DNA from: Competibacteraceae bacterium UBA2788
Lineage (GTDB): Bacteria; Pseudomonadota; Gammaproteobacteria; Competibacterales; Competibacteraceae
Assembly: GCA_002352185.1 (NCBI GenBank)
Contig: DEHY01000137.1
Span: forward strand, 8,803 to 15,659
Direction of reading: 5' to 3'
DNA: 6,857 nucleotides
A program made the translations under genes and the position numbers. This document shows positions 1 through 5,853 of the stretch, piece after piece. The notes beneath the pieces were generated by a model. The model searched no databases. It saw only the letters and a list, made by a program, of their open reading frames with translations, and had not been told where the DNA came from. Within the stretch, counting starts at the first letter, position 1. Every line of letters begins with the position of its first letter.

Positions 1-272
1 GCGCCGTTTTCGGGCGCGGATTCAGGGCGAATATCGGAGACATGCAGGAAGGCCGCCCGCTCCAGGCCGATGTCTACGAACGCCGCTTCCATGCCGGGTA
101 GCACTCGACAGGCCCGGCCTTTGTAGATGTTGCCGACCAGGCCGCGCTTGCCGGCGCGCTCAATTAAAATTTCCTGCAAGACGCCATTCTCGACCACGGC
201 GACCCGGGTTTCGCGGGGCGTGACGTTAATCAGGATTTCGTCGCCCGTGCCGCCTTCGGTGCGTGTGGTCAT
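1..272 (-). CDS. rng: Ribonuclease G, N-terminal part (cut by the left edge)
   Basis: RNase G is an endoribonuclease of the RNase E/G family that acts in the cytoplasm on the 5' end of 16S rRNA and on some mRNAs. Only the first 90 codons are present. After a short leader they read ILINVTPRETRVAVVENG and then LVGNIYKGR, RVLPGMEAAFVDIGL and AAFLHVSDI. This closely matches the start of E. coli RNase G, including the opening strands of the S1 RNA-binding domain from about residue 45. The catalytic DNase I-like region and the zinc-binding cysteines would lie beyond the left edge. The ATG at 272 is the only sensible start; it gives a leader about eight residues longer than in E. coli. A weak GGA/GAG stretch lies about 8-12 nt upstream. 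The gene follows maf after 36 nt, the same maf-rng pairing seen in E. coli. RNase E is less likely because the opening residues fit RNase G better. Confidence 0.93.
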   Translation of the reverse strand, partial: MTTRTEGGTGDEILINVTPRETRVAVVENGVLQEILIERAGKRGLVGNIYKGRACRVLPGMEAAFVDIGLERAAFLHVSDIRPESAPENG

Positions 273-308
273 ACAGTCTCAATCCATCGGAAGGAAGTAG
301 AAAATCGC

Positions 309-890
309 TTAAAAATGGATGCCGAACTCCCGCAGCAGTTCGGCGGTTTCAAATAGCGGCAAACCCATCACGCCGGAGTAACTGCCGTGAATCTCGCTGA
401 TGAACGCGGCGGCCCGGCCCTGAATACCGTAACCGCCCGCTTTGTCCAGCGGTTCGCCGCTGTCCCAATAGTCCGCGCATTCCGTCGGGGTCAGTTCGCG
501 GAACCAGACCCGGCTCTCCTGCACCTTGACCGCCATGCGGGTCGGGGTTGCCAGCGCCACCGCGCTTAATACGCAATGCTCGCGGCCAGACAACCGGGCC
601 AGCATCGCCAGCCCTTCCTGCCGGTCGCGGGGCTTGCCGAGAATCGCGTCGTTAACGACGACCGCCGTATCCGCACCCAGTACCGGACAGGGTTTACGGC
701 GTCCCCGCATTGGTATGCCCACCTGCGCCTTGGCTTGCGCCAGCCGGGCGACGTAGGCTTGAGGACTCTCATTGGACAACGGCGTTTCGTCCACAGCCAC
801 CGCAAGCAGGCGGTAGGCGACGCCAATCTGGCGCAGCAATTCGCGCCGGCGAGGCGAGGCGGAAGCGAGATAGATCTGGATAGCCGGCAT
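309..890 (-). CDS. maf: Maf family nucleoside triphosphate pyrophosphatase, YhdE type (dTTP/UTP)
   Basis: Predicted 193-residue cytoplasmic house-cleaning enzyme that hydrolyses nucleoside triphosphates to monophosphate plus pyrophosphate. Family markers are visible in order: SASPRR at residues 10-15, DET at 34-36, a conserved lysine at 54, LGADT at 71-75 with the likely catalytic Asp74, GKP at 85-87, DKAGGYGIQG at 149-158 and YSGVMGLPL at 171-179. The GGYGIQG motif marks the YhdE subfamily (dTTP, UTP and modified pyrimidine nucleotides) rather than the YceF subfamily (m7GTP); that assignment is by family knowledge. The ATG at 890 gives the usual length and begins one base after the rlmH stop (TGATATG). 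An upstream in-frame start at 959 would add 23 unrelated residues lying inside rlmH, so I reject it. No clear Shine-Dalgarno is seen, so translation probably depends on ribosomes finishing rlmH. Next in the operon is rng. Confidence 0.94.
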   Translation of the reverse strand: MPAIQIYLASASPRRRELLRQIGVAYRLLAVAVDETPLSNESPQAYVARLAQAKAQVGIPMRGRRKPCPVLGADTAVVVNDAILGKPRDRQEGLAMLARLSGREHCVLSAVALATPTRMAVKVQESRVWFRELTPTECADYWDSGEPLDKAGGYGIQGRAAAFISEIHGSYSGVMGLPLFETAELLREFGIHF

Positions 891-891
891 A

Positions 892-1362
892 TCAGGCGCG
901 GTGATAGGGGTGGCGATGCAACAAACTCCACGCCCGGTAGATCTGTTCGGCAACCACAACCCGCACCAGCGGATGCGGCAAGGTCAGGCGCGACAGCGAC
1001 CACATCTGGTCAGCGCGGGCGCGGCAGGCGGGATCAAGCCCATCCGGGCCACCGATCAGCAGGCTGATCTCACGCCCATCCTGTAGCCAGCCGCGCAACC
1101 GCTCGGCCAGTTCGACGGTACTCCATGGCTGGCCGCGCTCGTCCAGCGCAATGATTGCGGATCCGGACGGGATTGCCGTCAGCAAGCGCTCGCCCTCATG
1201 ACGAACGATGCGCGCCACATCCGCGTTTTGGCCGCGCTTGACCGCTGAAATTTCGACCAGGTTCAATGCGCATTCACGCGGCAACCGTTCAGCATATTCG
1301 GCGTAGCCCGCCTTCACCCAATCCGGCATCCGGGCGCCGATGGCGAGCAAATGAATCTTCAT
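892..1362 (-). CDS. rlmH: 23S rRNA (pseudouridine(1915)-N3)-methyltransferase RlmH
   Basis: RlmH is a small SPOUT-class, S-adenosylmethionine-dependent methyltransferase that methylates pseudouridine 1915 in helix 69 of 23S rRNA on assembled 70S ribosomes. The predicted 156 residues match the family length (about 155). The N-terminus MKIHLLAIG is typical. The knot region shows IALDERG at 71-77 and IGGPDG at 103-108, and the diagnostic C-terminus has LPHPLVR at 128-134, EQIYRA at 139-144 and PYHR at 152-155. I chose the ATG at 1362; a TTG immediately upstream (1365) is possible but adds only one residue. The 18 nt between the rsfS stop and this ATG are pyrimidine-rich and hold no recognisable Shine-Dalgarno, so translation is likely coupled to rsfS. 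The gene is in the same frame as rsfS. Its stop codon lies one base before the maf start. Confidence 0.96.
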   Translation of the reverse strand: MKIHLLAIGARMPDWVKAGYAEYAERLPRECALNLVEISAVKRGQNADVARIVRHEGERLLTAIPSGSAIIALDERGQPWSTVELAERLRGWLQDGREISLLIGGPDGLDPACRARADQMWSLSRLTLPHPLVRVVVAEQIYRAWSLLHRHPYHRA

Positions 1363-1380
1363 CAATGGAGCCGGAGGGGT

Positions 1381-1737
1381 TCAGTGACTCGCTGCCCGGT
1401 TGGCGCTGGCGCGATGGTCCACCGACCAGAGCTTTTCCAGGTTATAGAAGTCGCGGGTCTGAGGCAGCATGACATGCACTACGATGTCGGCCAGATCAAC
1501 CAGCACCCATTCCGCATCCTGCTGGCCTTCGACACCCAGCGGACGGACGCCGGCGGTGAGGCAATTTTCGACGACTTTGTCGGCCAGCGCCTTGACCTGA
1601 CGGGTGGAACTGCCGCTGGCGACCACCATCAGGTCGGTAAAACTGGCGATGTCGCGTACATCCAGAATCTTGATGTCCTGAGCTTTCAGGTCTTCCAGGG
1701 CATTGACGACAATCTTTTTCAGCGCTTCAAGTGGCAT
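1381..1737 (-). CDS. rsfS: Ribosomal silencing factor RsfS (Iojap/YbeB family)
   Basis: RsfS binds ribosomal protein L14 (uL14) on the 50S subunit and blocks joining with 30S, which lowers translation when nutrients are scarce. The predicted protein has 118 residues. Family signatures are [17 protein letters not shown] (residues 32-48), GVEG at 68-71, [14 protein letters not shown] at 77-90 and YNLEKLW at 98-104. E. coli RsfS ends right after the matching LEKLWS, so this protein carries a further 13 residues ([13 protein letters not shown]) that look unstructured. The ATG at 1737 is preceded by AAGGA at 1751-1755 with a somewhat long 13-nt gap. The gene follows nadD after 37 nt and precedes rlmH, the standard nadD-rsfS-rlmH order in many bacteria. 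Confidence 0.96.
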   Translation of the reverse strand: MPLEALKKIVVNALEDLKAQDIKILDVRDIASFTDLMVVASGSSTRQVKALADKVVENCLTAGVRPLGVEGQQDAEWVLVDLADIVVHVMLPQTRDFYNLEKLWSVDHRASANRAASH

Positions 1738-1774
1738 AAAATTCGGGTCATCCTTATGAACAGGTACAGGGGTT

Positions 1775-2416
1775 TTAGCGGGTGGCGCCCAGATACAACG
1801 CCTGGTCGCGGATCGAGGCCAGTACGGCCTCGGGCAACAGGTAGCGCGGGGATTGGCCGTGTGCCAGCAGAATGCGAATCCGGGTGGCGGAGATGTGCAA
1901 CTGGGTGACCGGCTGGAACAGGATGCCGCCCGCCGGTTCTCGACGCAACGCTGACGCAGCGTAGACCCGCCGGGGCGTCATGAATTCCTCCAGCGCCGGC
2001 GGGAACGGCGGTAAATCACCAGGTCGTTGCATGACAACGATATGGGCGAGATGACCCAGATCCCGCCAGCGATGCCAGGCAGGCAGTTCCCGGAAGGCGT
2101 CGGAGCCGAGAATCAGGCAGAGCGGCGTATCGTCGCCGTAATCGGCGCGCAATGAGGCCAGCGTATCCACCATGTAGGAGGGTCCTTCCCGGCGCAGCTC
2201 GCGGTCGTCGGCTACAAAACCAACCTGGTCAACGATAGCCAGTCGCACCAGCGCCAGCCGCTGTTCAGCGGTGATCAGCGGCGTGGCGCGGTGGGCGGGA
2301 ATCCGGCAGGGAATAAAGCGGACTTCGGCCAGGTCCAGCGCGTCCAGCACTTCCAGCGCTGGACGCAAATGGCCGTAATGGATCGGATCGAAGGTGCCGC
2401 CCAAAATTCCAATCAC
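1775..2416 (-). CDS. nadD: Nicotinate-nucleotide adenylyltransferase NadD
   Basis: NadD transfers AMP from ATP to nicotinate mononucleotide, making deamido-NAD in the NAD biosynthesis and salvage route. The 213 predicted residues equal the length of E. coli NadD. The nucleotidyltransferase motifs are clear: [11 protein letters not shown] at 6-16 (the HxGH-type ATP-binding motif), [12 protein letters not shown] near 75-86, ILGSDAF at 102-108 and the second ATP motif ISATRIR at 175-181. I chose the GTG at 2416 because it puts the first GG motif at the usual distance from the N-terminus. A longer reading from 2473 would add 19 arginine-rich residues encoded inside the upstream gene. The GTG overlaps the TGA of the DJ-1/PfpI gene by 4 nt (GTGA), and no good Shine-Dalgarno is near, so re-initiation is the likely mode of translation. 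In Pseudomonas nadD follows proA directly; here one gene intervenes. Confidence 0.96.
   Translation of the reverse strand: MIGILGGTFDPIHYGHLRPALEVLDALDLAEVRFIPCRIPAHRATPLITAEQRLALVRLAIVDQVGFVADDRELRREGPSYMVDTLASLRADYGDDTPLCLILGSDAFRELPAWHRWRDLGHLAHIVVMQRPGDLPPFPPALEEFMTPRRVYAASALRREPAGGILFQPVTQLHISATRIRILLAHGQSPRYLLPEAVLASIRDQALYLGATR
2413..2416 (-). promoter_or_regulatory. GTGA stop/start overlap between the DJ-1/PfpI gene and nadD
   Basis: The TGA that ends the DJ-1/PfpI gene (2415-2413) overlaps the GTG that starts nadD (2416-2414). A 4-nt overlap of this kind normally means translation of the second gene is coupled to the first. No strong ribosome-binding site is visible just upstream; the nearest purine run, GGAA, is about 14 nt away. 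Confidence 0.8.
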
Positions 2417-3000
2417 AGCGCAATACCGTATTCCATATAAGCGGCGGTGCGGGTGCTGACCGCCTCGCCGCACAGGCGGCGGACAACGTGCAGGCTGGCG
2501 TCGATCCCGGCGGAGATGCCGGCGGCGGTGACGATGCGTCCATTATCCACATACCGCACGTCGGCCACGATTTCGGTGTCTGGCGCTACCTCGCGCAACA
2601 AGGCAATGACCTGATGATGGGTCGTCGCCTTCAGGCCCGTCAGCAGCCCGGCCTTGGCCAGCAACAATGCCCCTGAACAAATGGATAAGGTCAATTCATT
2701 GGCCCGCGTGGTCGCTGCAATCCAGCCGAGCAGCGTTTCATCCCCCAGCAAAGGCCGGGTGCCGATGCCGCCGGGCACAATGAGTACATCGGGGCGCGGC
2801 GTGCTGGACAGCAAATAGTCGGGGTTGACCGACAACCCGTTGCGGGCGCGGATCGGTCCGGCCAGCGCGGCCACGGTAAAAACTCGGAACAGCGCGTCGT
2901 CATGCAGCTCGTTGGCGACTGCGAACACTTCAAACGGCCCAGCGAAGTCAAGCACTTCGACCTCATCGAACAGTAGGATGGCGACATTACGGGGATTCAT
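2413..3000 (-). CDS. DJ-1/PfpI family protein (class I glutamine amidotransferase-like), isonitrile-hydratase-like, function unknown
   Basis: Predicted 195-residue cytoplasmic protein with a single DJ-1/PfpI fold and no signal peptide. Visible features are VAILLFDEVEVLDFAGPFEVF (residues 6-26), the strand and loop VLIVPGGIG at 72-80, the nucleophile elbow LSICSGALLLAKAGLL at 105-120 with Cys108, KATTHH at 124-129, and TAAGISAGIDASL near 158-170. This pattern matches the subfamily holding isonitrile hydratase InhA and the ligand domain of GATase-type AraC regulators, but no helix-turn-helix follows. Asp18 and Cys108 line up by eye with InhA Asp17 and Cys101; Ser109 replaces the threonine next to that cysteine. 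Isonitrile hydratase, a glyoxalase- or deglycase-like activity, or another amide/thioester reaction all remain possible. The ATG at 3000 has a good Shine-Dalgarno and follows proA by 9 nt; the stop overlaps nadD. Base composition looks like that of the neighbours. The family call is firm; the substrate is not. Confidence 0.88.
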   Translation of the reverse strand: MNPRNVAILLFDEVEVLDFAGPFEVFAVANELHDDALFRVFTVAALAGPIRARNGLSVNPDYLLSSTPRPDVLIVPGGIGTRPLLGDETLLGWIAATTRANELTLSICSGALLLAKAGLLTGLKATTHHQVIALLREVAPDTEIVADVRYVDNGRIVTAAGISAGIDASLHVVRRLCGEAVSTRTAAYMEYGIAL

Positions 3001-3007
3001 TTGGCGA

Positions 3008-3011
3008 TCCT
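3008..3011 (-). promoter_or_regulatory. Shine-Dalgarno AGGA of the DJ-1/PfpI gene, fused to the proA stop
   Basis: On the minus strand the sequence TAGGATCGCCAAATG contains both the proA stop TAG (3012-3010) and an AGGA ribosome-binding site, 7 nt before the ATG at 3000. This supports the chosen start and shows that the gene is tightly joined to proA translation. Confidence 0.75.
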
Positions 3012-4290
3012 ATTGGCGGATATGACCATCGCCCAGCACCACGAATTTCTGGGTGGTTAATCCTTCCACCCCGACCGGGCCACGGGCGTGCAGCTTGTCG
3101 GTGCTGATGCCCACTTCCGCGCCCAGGCCGTATTCACCGCCGTCGGCGAAGCGGGTGGAGGCGTTGACCATGACGGAGCTGGAATCCACCTCGCGCAAGA
3201 ACCGCCGCGCCCGACTGTAATCCTCGGTGACGATGGCGTCGGTGTGGGCGGAACCGTAAGTCGCAATATGATCCATGGCCTCGTCCATGTCCTTGACCAC
3301 GCGGATGGCGAGAATCGGGGCCAGATATTCAGCGTACCAGTCTTCTTCAGTGGCAACCTTGGTTTCGGGCAACAGATCGCGAGTCAGGGGACAGCCGCGC
3401 AATTCGACCCCGGCCTGCTGGTACTTTGCGCCCAGCGCGGGTAGAACCTGCCCGGCAATCGCTTCTGCCACCAGCAGCGTTTCCATGGTGTTGCAGGTGC
3501 CGTAACGCTGGGTTTTGGCGTTGTAGGCGACCGTCATCGCCTTGTCCACATCGGCGCGGTCATCAATGTAGACGTGGCAAACGCCGTCGAGATGCTTGAT
3601 CACCGGCACTCGCGCTTCGCGGCTGATCCGTTCGATCAGGCCCTTGCCGCCACGCGGCACGATCACATCCACATATTCGGCCATGCGGATCAGTTCGCCG
3701 ACGGCGGCGCGATCCGCAGTGTCAATCACCTGCACCGCATCGGCGGGCAGCCCGGCGACAGCCAAACCGCGCTGGATACAGGCCGCAATCGCCTGGTTGG
3801 AATGCAGCGCCTCGGAACCGCCGCGCAGAATGGCGGCGTTGCCCGCTTTCAGGCACAGCGCGGCGGCGTCGGCGGTGACGTTGGGGCGTGATTCATAGAT
3901 GATGCCGATCACGCCCAGCGGCACCCGCATCCGCCCGACCTGAATGCCTGAAGGGCGATATTTCAGGTCGGTGATTTCGCCCACCGGATCGGTTTGGGCG
4001 GCGATTTCGCGCAAGCCTTGCGCCATTGCCTTGATTCCTTTGGGCGTCAGTTCCAGCCGATCCAGCAACGCTGCTTCCAGTCCGGCGGTGCGGCCCGCGT
4101 CCAGATCCAGCCGGTTCGCCGCCAGCAAGGGTTCCGCAGTGGCTTCCAGCGCATCGGCGACAGCTAACAGGGCGGCGTCCTTAATGCGCGTTTCGGCGCG
4201 CCCGACGATCCGGGACGCAACGCGAGCGCGCTGACCCACTCCGGTCATGTAATGGCCGATAGCGCGGGTAGTGTCAGTCGTAGTGTTCAT
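3010..4290 (-). CDS. proA: Gamma-glutamyl phosphate reductase (glutamate-5-semialdehyde dehydrogenase) ProA
   Basis: ProA reduces gamma-glutamyl 5-phosphate to glutamate 5-semialdehyde with NADPH, the second step of proline synthesis from glutamate, in the cytoplasm. The predicted 426 residues are slightly above the usual 417-421. Recognisable blocks are [16 protein letters not shown] (124-139), [11 protein letters not shown] (151-161), [15 protein letters not shown] (208-222), the region [15 protein letters not shown] with catalytic Cys266, the ProA signature from [12 protein letters not shown] through YGSAHTDAI (331-353), and [17 protein letters not shown] (389-405). It resembles Pseudomonas ProA more than E. 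coli ProA. The ATG at 4290 has GAGG 7 nt upstream and is preferred; an ATG at 4248 (Met15) would also leave the conserved domain intact. The partner kinase gene proB is not in the window. holA lies 25 nt upstream and the DJ-1/PfpI gene 9 nt downstream. Confidence 0.97.
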   Translation of the reverse strand: MNTTTDTTRAIGHYMTGVGQRARVASRIVGRAETRIKDAALLAVADALEATAEPLLAANRLDLDAGRTAGLEAALLDRLELTPKGIKAMAQGLREIAAQTDPVGEITDLKYRPSGIQVGRMRVPLGVIGIIYESRPNVTADAAALCLKAGNAAILRGGSEALHSNQAIAACIQRGLAVAGLPADAVQVIDTADRAAVGELIRMAEYVDVIVPRGGKGLIERISREARVPVIKHLDGVCHVYIDDRADVDKAMTVAYNAKTQRYGTCNTMETLLVAEAIAGQVLPALGAKYQQAGVELRGCPLTRDLLPETKVATEEDWYAEYLAPILAIRVVKDMDEAMDHIATYGSAHTDAIVTEDYSRARRFLREVDSSSVMVNASTRFADGGEYGLGAEVGISTDKLHARGPVGVEGLTTQKFVVLGDGHIRQ

Positions 4291-4297
4291 CAGGCAA

Positions 4298-4301
4298 CCT
4301 C
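4298..4301 (-). promoter_or_regulatory. Shine-Dalgarno GAGG of proA
   Basis: GAGG is found 7 nt before the proA ATG at 4290, inside the 25-nt holA-proA gap. It is one of the clearer ribosome-binding sites in the window and favours the ATG at 4290 over the internal ATG at 4248. Confidence 0.65.
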
Positions 4302-4315
4302 GTGGCTGATGCTAT

Positions 4316-5341
4316 TCAAGGTGATTCGGGCAACAGTTCCAAACCCGCCAGCCGCAACCCGTTCGCCAGCAGCGCATCCCACGGCGATCCGGTTTCGGCC
4401 CCTTTGATCGCCCGATCAATCCAGGCGCAAGTCCGTAGCAATCGCCGACAATCGGCCAGCGTCAAGCGTTGCAGGGCTTGGTTCAGGGGTGGTTTGCGCT
4501 TGTCCCAAACCTTGTGGGCGGCGAAGACGACATCCAGCGGCTGGCGCTGGCTGCGGGCAAAGGCCAGCGCGGTCAATATCCGAATCTCCTGGTGCAAGAC
4601 CCAGTTGATCAGCACCGGTTCTACCCCTTCGCCGCGCAATCCGTTATGGATGCGGACTACCCGCTCCGGCTGGCCGATCAGAGCAGCGTCCACCAGATCA
4701 TAGATGCTGTAACGGGAACTGTCGCCCACTGCGGCCAGCACGGCCTCGGCGGTCAGTTGCCGGTCACTGACCGCCAAGGCCAGCTTTTCGATTTCCTGGG
4801 CGGCGGCCAGCAGATTGCCTTCGATCCTTTCGCTCAATAGCGTCACCGCTTCCGGCGTCGGGTTCAGACCCCGCGTCCGCAAGCGCTTTTCGATCCAGGC
4901 GGGCAATTGCCGCAGATCCAGCGGCGCGGACGCCACGACGACCCCGGCGTTGTCCAGGGCGGCGAACCAGCGCGTCTTCTGGGCGCTCCAGTCCAACTTG
5001 CCCGCAGTAATCAGCAGTATGGTGTCCTCCGCCGGGCGCGCTGCGTATTCGCTCAAGGCTTTTGCACCGGCATCGCCCGGTTTGGCATTGCCCAACCGTA
5101 AATCGAGCAGACGGCGAGCGGCGAACAGGGACAGGCCGGCGGCCCGTTGCCGCAACGCATCCCAGTCGAAGCCTGTCTCTACGCTCAGGCATTCCCGCTC
5201 GCTGTAACCGCGTTCGCGGGCTGTGGCGCGGATCGCGTCAGCGGCTTCCTGCGCCTGCAACGGCTCTTCGCCGAACACCAGATAAAGCGGCGCCAGGGTC
5301 TTGCGCAGATGCGCGGCGAGTTGGTCGGGGCGCTGCCTCAA
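4316..5341 (-). CDS. holA: DNA polymerase III delta subunit HolA
   Basis: The delta subunit is the wrench of the clamp loader (gamma/tau complex): it opens the beta sliding clamp so that it can be loaded on DNA. Starting at TTG 5341 gives 341 residues, against 343 in E. coli. The protein opens with RPDQLAAHL and LAPLYLVFGEEPLQ (residues 4-29), the typical delta N-terminus. The clamp-binding element is seen as GLSLFAARRLLDL at 69-81; Leu72 and Phe73 match the Leu-Phe pair of E. coli delta. Further blocks are GKLDWSAQKTRWFAAL (114-129), EGNLLAAAQEIEKL (174-187), YDLVDAAL (214-221) and the C-terminal collar helices. A longer frame up to 5545 exists, but its extra 68 residues are arginine-rich and lie inside lptE, so I reject it. 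TTG overlaps the lptE stop by 4 nt (TTGA), pointing to coupled translation. No strong Shine-Dalgarno is seen. Confidence 0.94.
   Translation of the reverse strand: MRQRPDQLAAHLRKTLAPLYLVFGEEPLQAQEAADAIRATARERGYSERECLSVETGFDWDALRQRAAGLSLFAARRLLDLRLGNAKPGDAGAKALSEYAARPAEDTILLITAGKLDWSAQKTRWFAALDNAGVVVASAPLDLRQLPAWIEKRLRTRGLNPTPEAVTLLSERIEGNLLAAAQEIEKLALAVSDRQLTAEAVLAAVGDSSRYSIYDLVDAALIGQPERVVRIHNGLRGEGVEPVLINWVLHQEIRILTALAFARSQRQPLDVVFAAHKVWDKRKPPLNQALQRLTLADCRRLLRTCAWIDRAIKGAETGSPWDALLANGLRLAGLELLPESP
5338..5341 (-). promoter_or_regulatory. TTGA stop/start overlap between lptE and holA
   Basis: The lptE stop TGA (5340-5338) overlaps the proposed holA TTG start (5341-5339). The delta N-terminal homology begins immediately after this codon and there is no in-frame ATG nearby, which makes a coupled TTG start the best choice. 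Confidence 0.7.
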
Positions 5342-5844
5342 GATTTGACGGCCTGCAAGCGGCGGATGATTTGCCAGGCCATATCCTCGGCCATGCTGTC
5401 CACCAGCGATTCCTGCGCGGCCTCGAAACCGAGTACCCGGTTTTCGTCGAACAGCAGGCTGCGATTGGCGCTGATGCCTTCGGCGGGAATCAGGGTTTTG
5501 CCGTTGCGCAGCGTGACTTGATAGCTGGCGTCGTAGGCCAGCCAATACTCGCGTTTAATGTCGAAGCGGTCGGCGGCCACTGCGCGCCGTCCGCTGCCTT
5601 CGCGCAGAACGGTAATCGTGGCGGTGGCCTGAGCCGGATCGCGGGTCACGGTCACGCCATTGCTCGCCAGCAAAGTCTGGAGCTTGAGGCTCAGAACGCC
5701 CGGCGGCATTCCAATTGCCGTTTGGCTTTGCACATACGTCACTGCCATTTCCGGCGGCAGTTGCGCCTGACCCCGCAACTGGAAACCGCAACCGGCCAGC
5801 AGCAATGCCGCCAGTCCTGCTCCACTCCAAATCATCCAGCGCAT
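5338..5844 (-). CDS. lptE: LPS-assembly lipoprotein LptE (RlpB)
   Basis: LptE is the outer-membrane lipoprotein that plugs the LptD barrel and helps insert lipopolysaccharide into the outer leaflet. The 168 predicted residues begin with a lipoprotein signal peptide: Arg2, a hydrophobic run (residues 4-17), and the lipobox LAGC at 16-19, giving lipidation at Cys19. The mature protein begins CGFQLRG, the usual LptE opening. Later family features are a basic and aromatic stretch DRFDIKREYWLAYDASYQV (92-110), then PAEGISANRSLLFDENRVL (120-138) and a C-terminal helix ending QIIRRLQ. The ATG at 5844 lies 9 nt after the leuS stop; a second ATG three codons on is possible and would keep the signal peptide. 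The intervening GTCGCCGCC is not a ribosome-binding site, so coupling to leuS is probable. The leuS-lptE-holA order is conserved in gammaproteobacteria. Confidence 0.95.
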   Translation of the reverse strand: MRWMIWSGAGLAALLLAGCGFQLRGQAQLPPEMAVTYVQSQTAIGMPPGVLSLKLQTLLASNGVTVTRDPAQATATITVLREGSGRRAVAADRFDIKREYWLAYDASYQVTLRNGKTLIPAEGISANRSLLFDENRVLGFEAAQESLVDSMAEDMAWQIIRRLQAVKS

Positions 5845-5853
5845 GGCGGCGAC

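Noticed and set aside
891..959. N-terminal extension of maf by 23 codons
   Set aside because: It lies inside the conserved rlmH C-terminus and has no match in the family. The ATG at 890 precedes the Maf opening strand directly.
576..1067. Plus-strand open frame (163 codons) antisense to maf and rlmH
   Set aside because: The product is Arg/Ala/Gly-rich with no domain, and the minus strand carries two conserved proteins here.
1738..1774. Possible terminator or promoter in the largest gap, between nadD and rsfS
   Set aside because: I looked for a hairpin followed by a T-run and for -35/-10 boxes and saw none that was convincing; the short T-run is just the rsfS leader.
1351..1908. Plus-strand open frame (185 codons) antisense to rsfS and the end of nadD
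   Set aside because: It covers parts of real genes, has no recognisable motif and ends in low-complexity Arg/Pro-rich sequence. I treat it as a shadow frame.
2417..2473. N-terminal extension of nadD by 19 codons
   Set aside because: It would place an arginine-rich leader before the GG motif, which normally begins within about six residues of the start. The GTG at 2416 gives 213 residues as in E. coli.
5342..5545. N-terminal extension of holA by 68 codons
   Set aside because: The extra residues are arginine-rich, fall entirely inside lptE and have no counterpart in delta subunits. The TTG at 5341 gives the family length.
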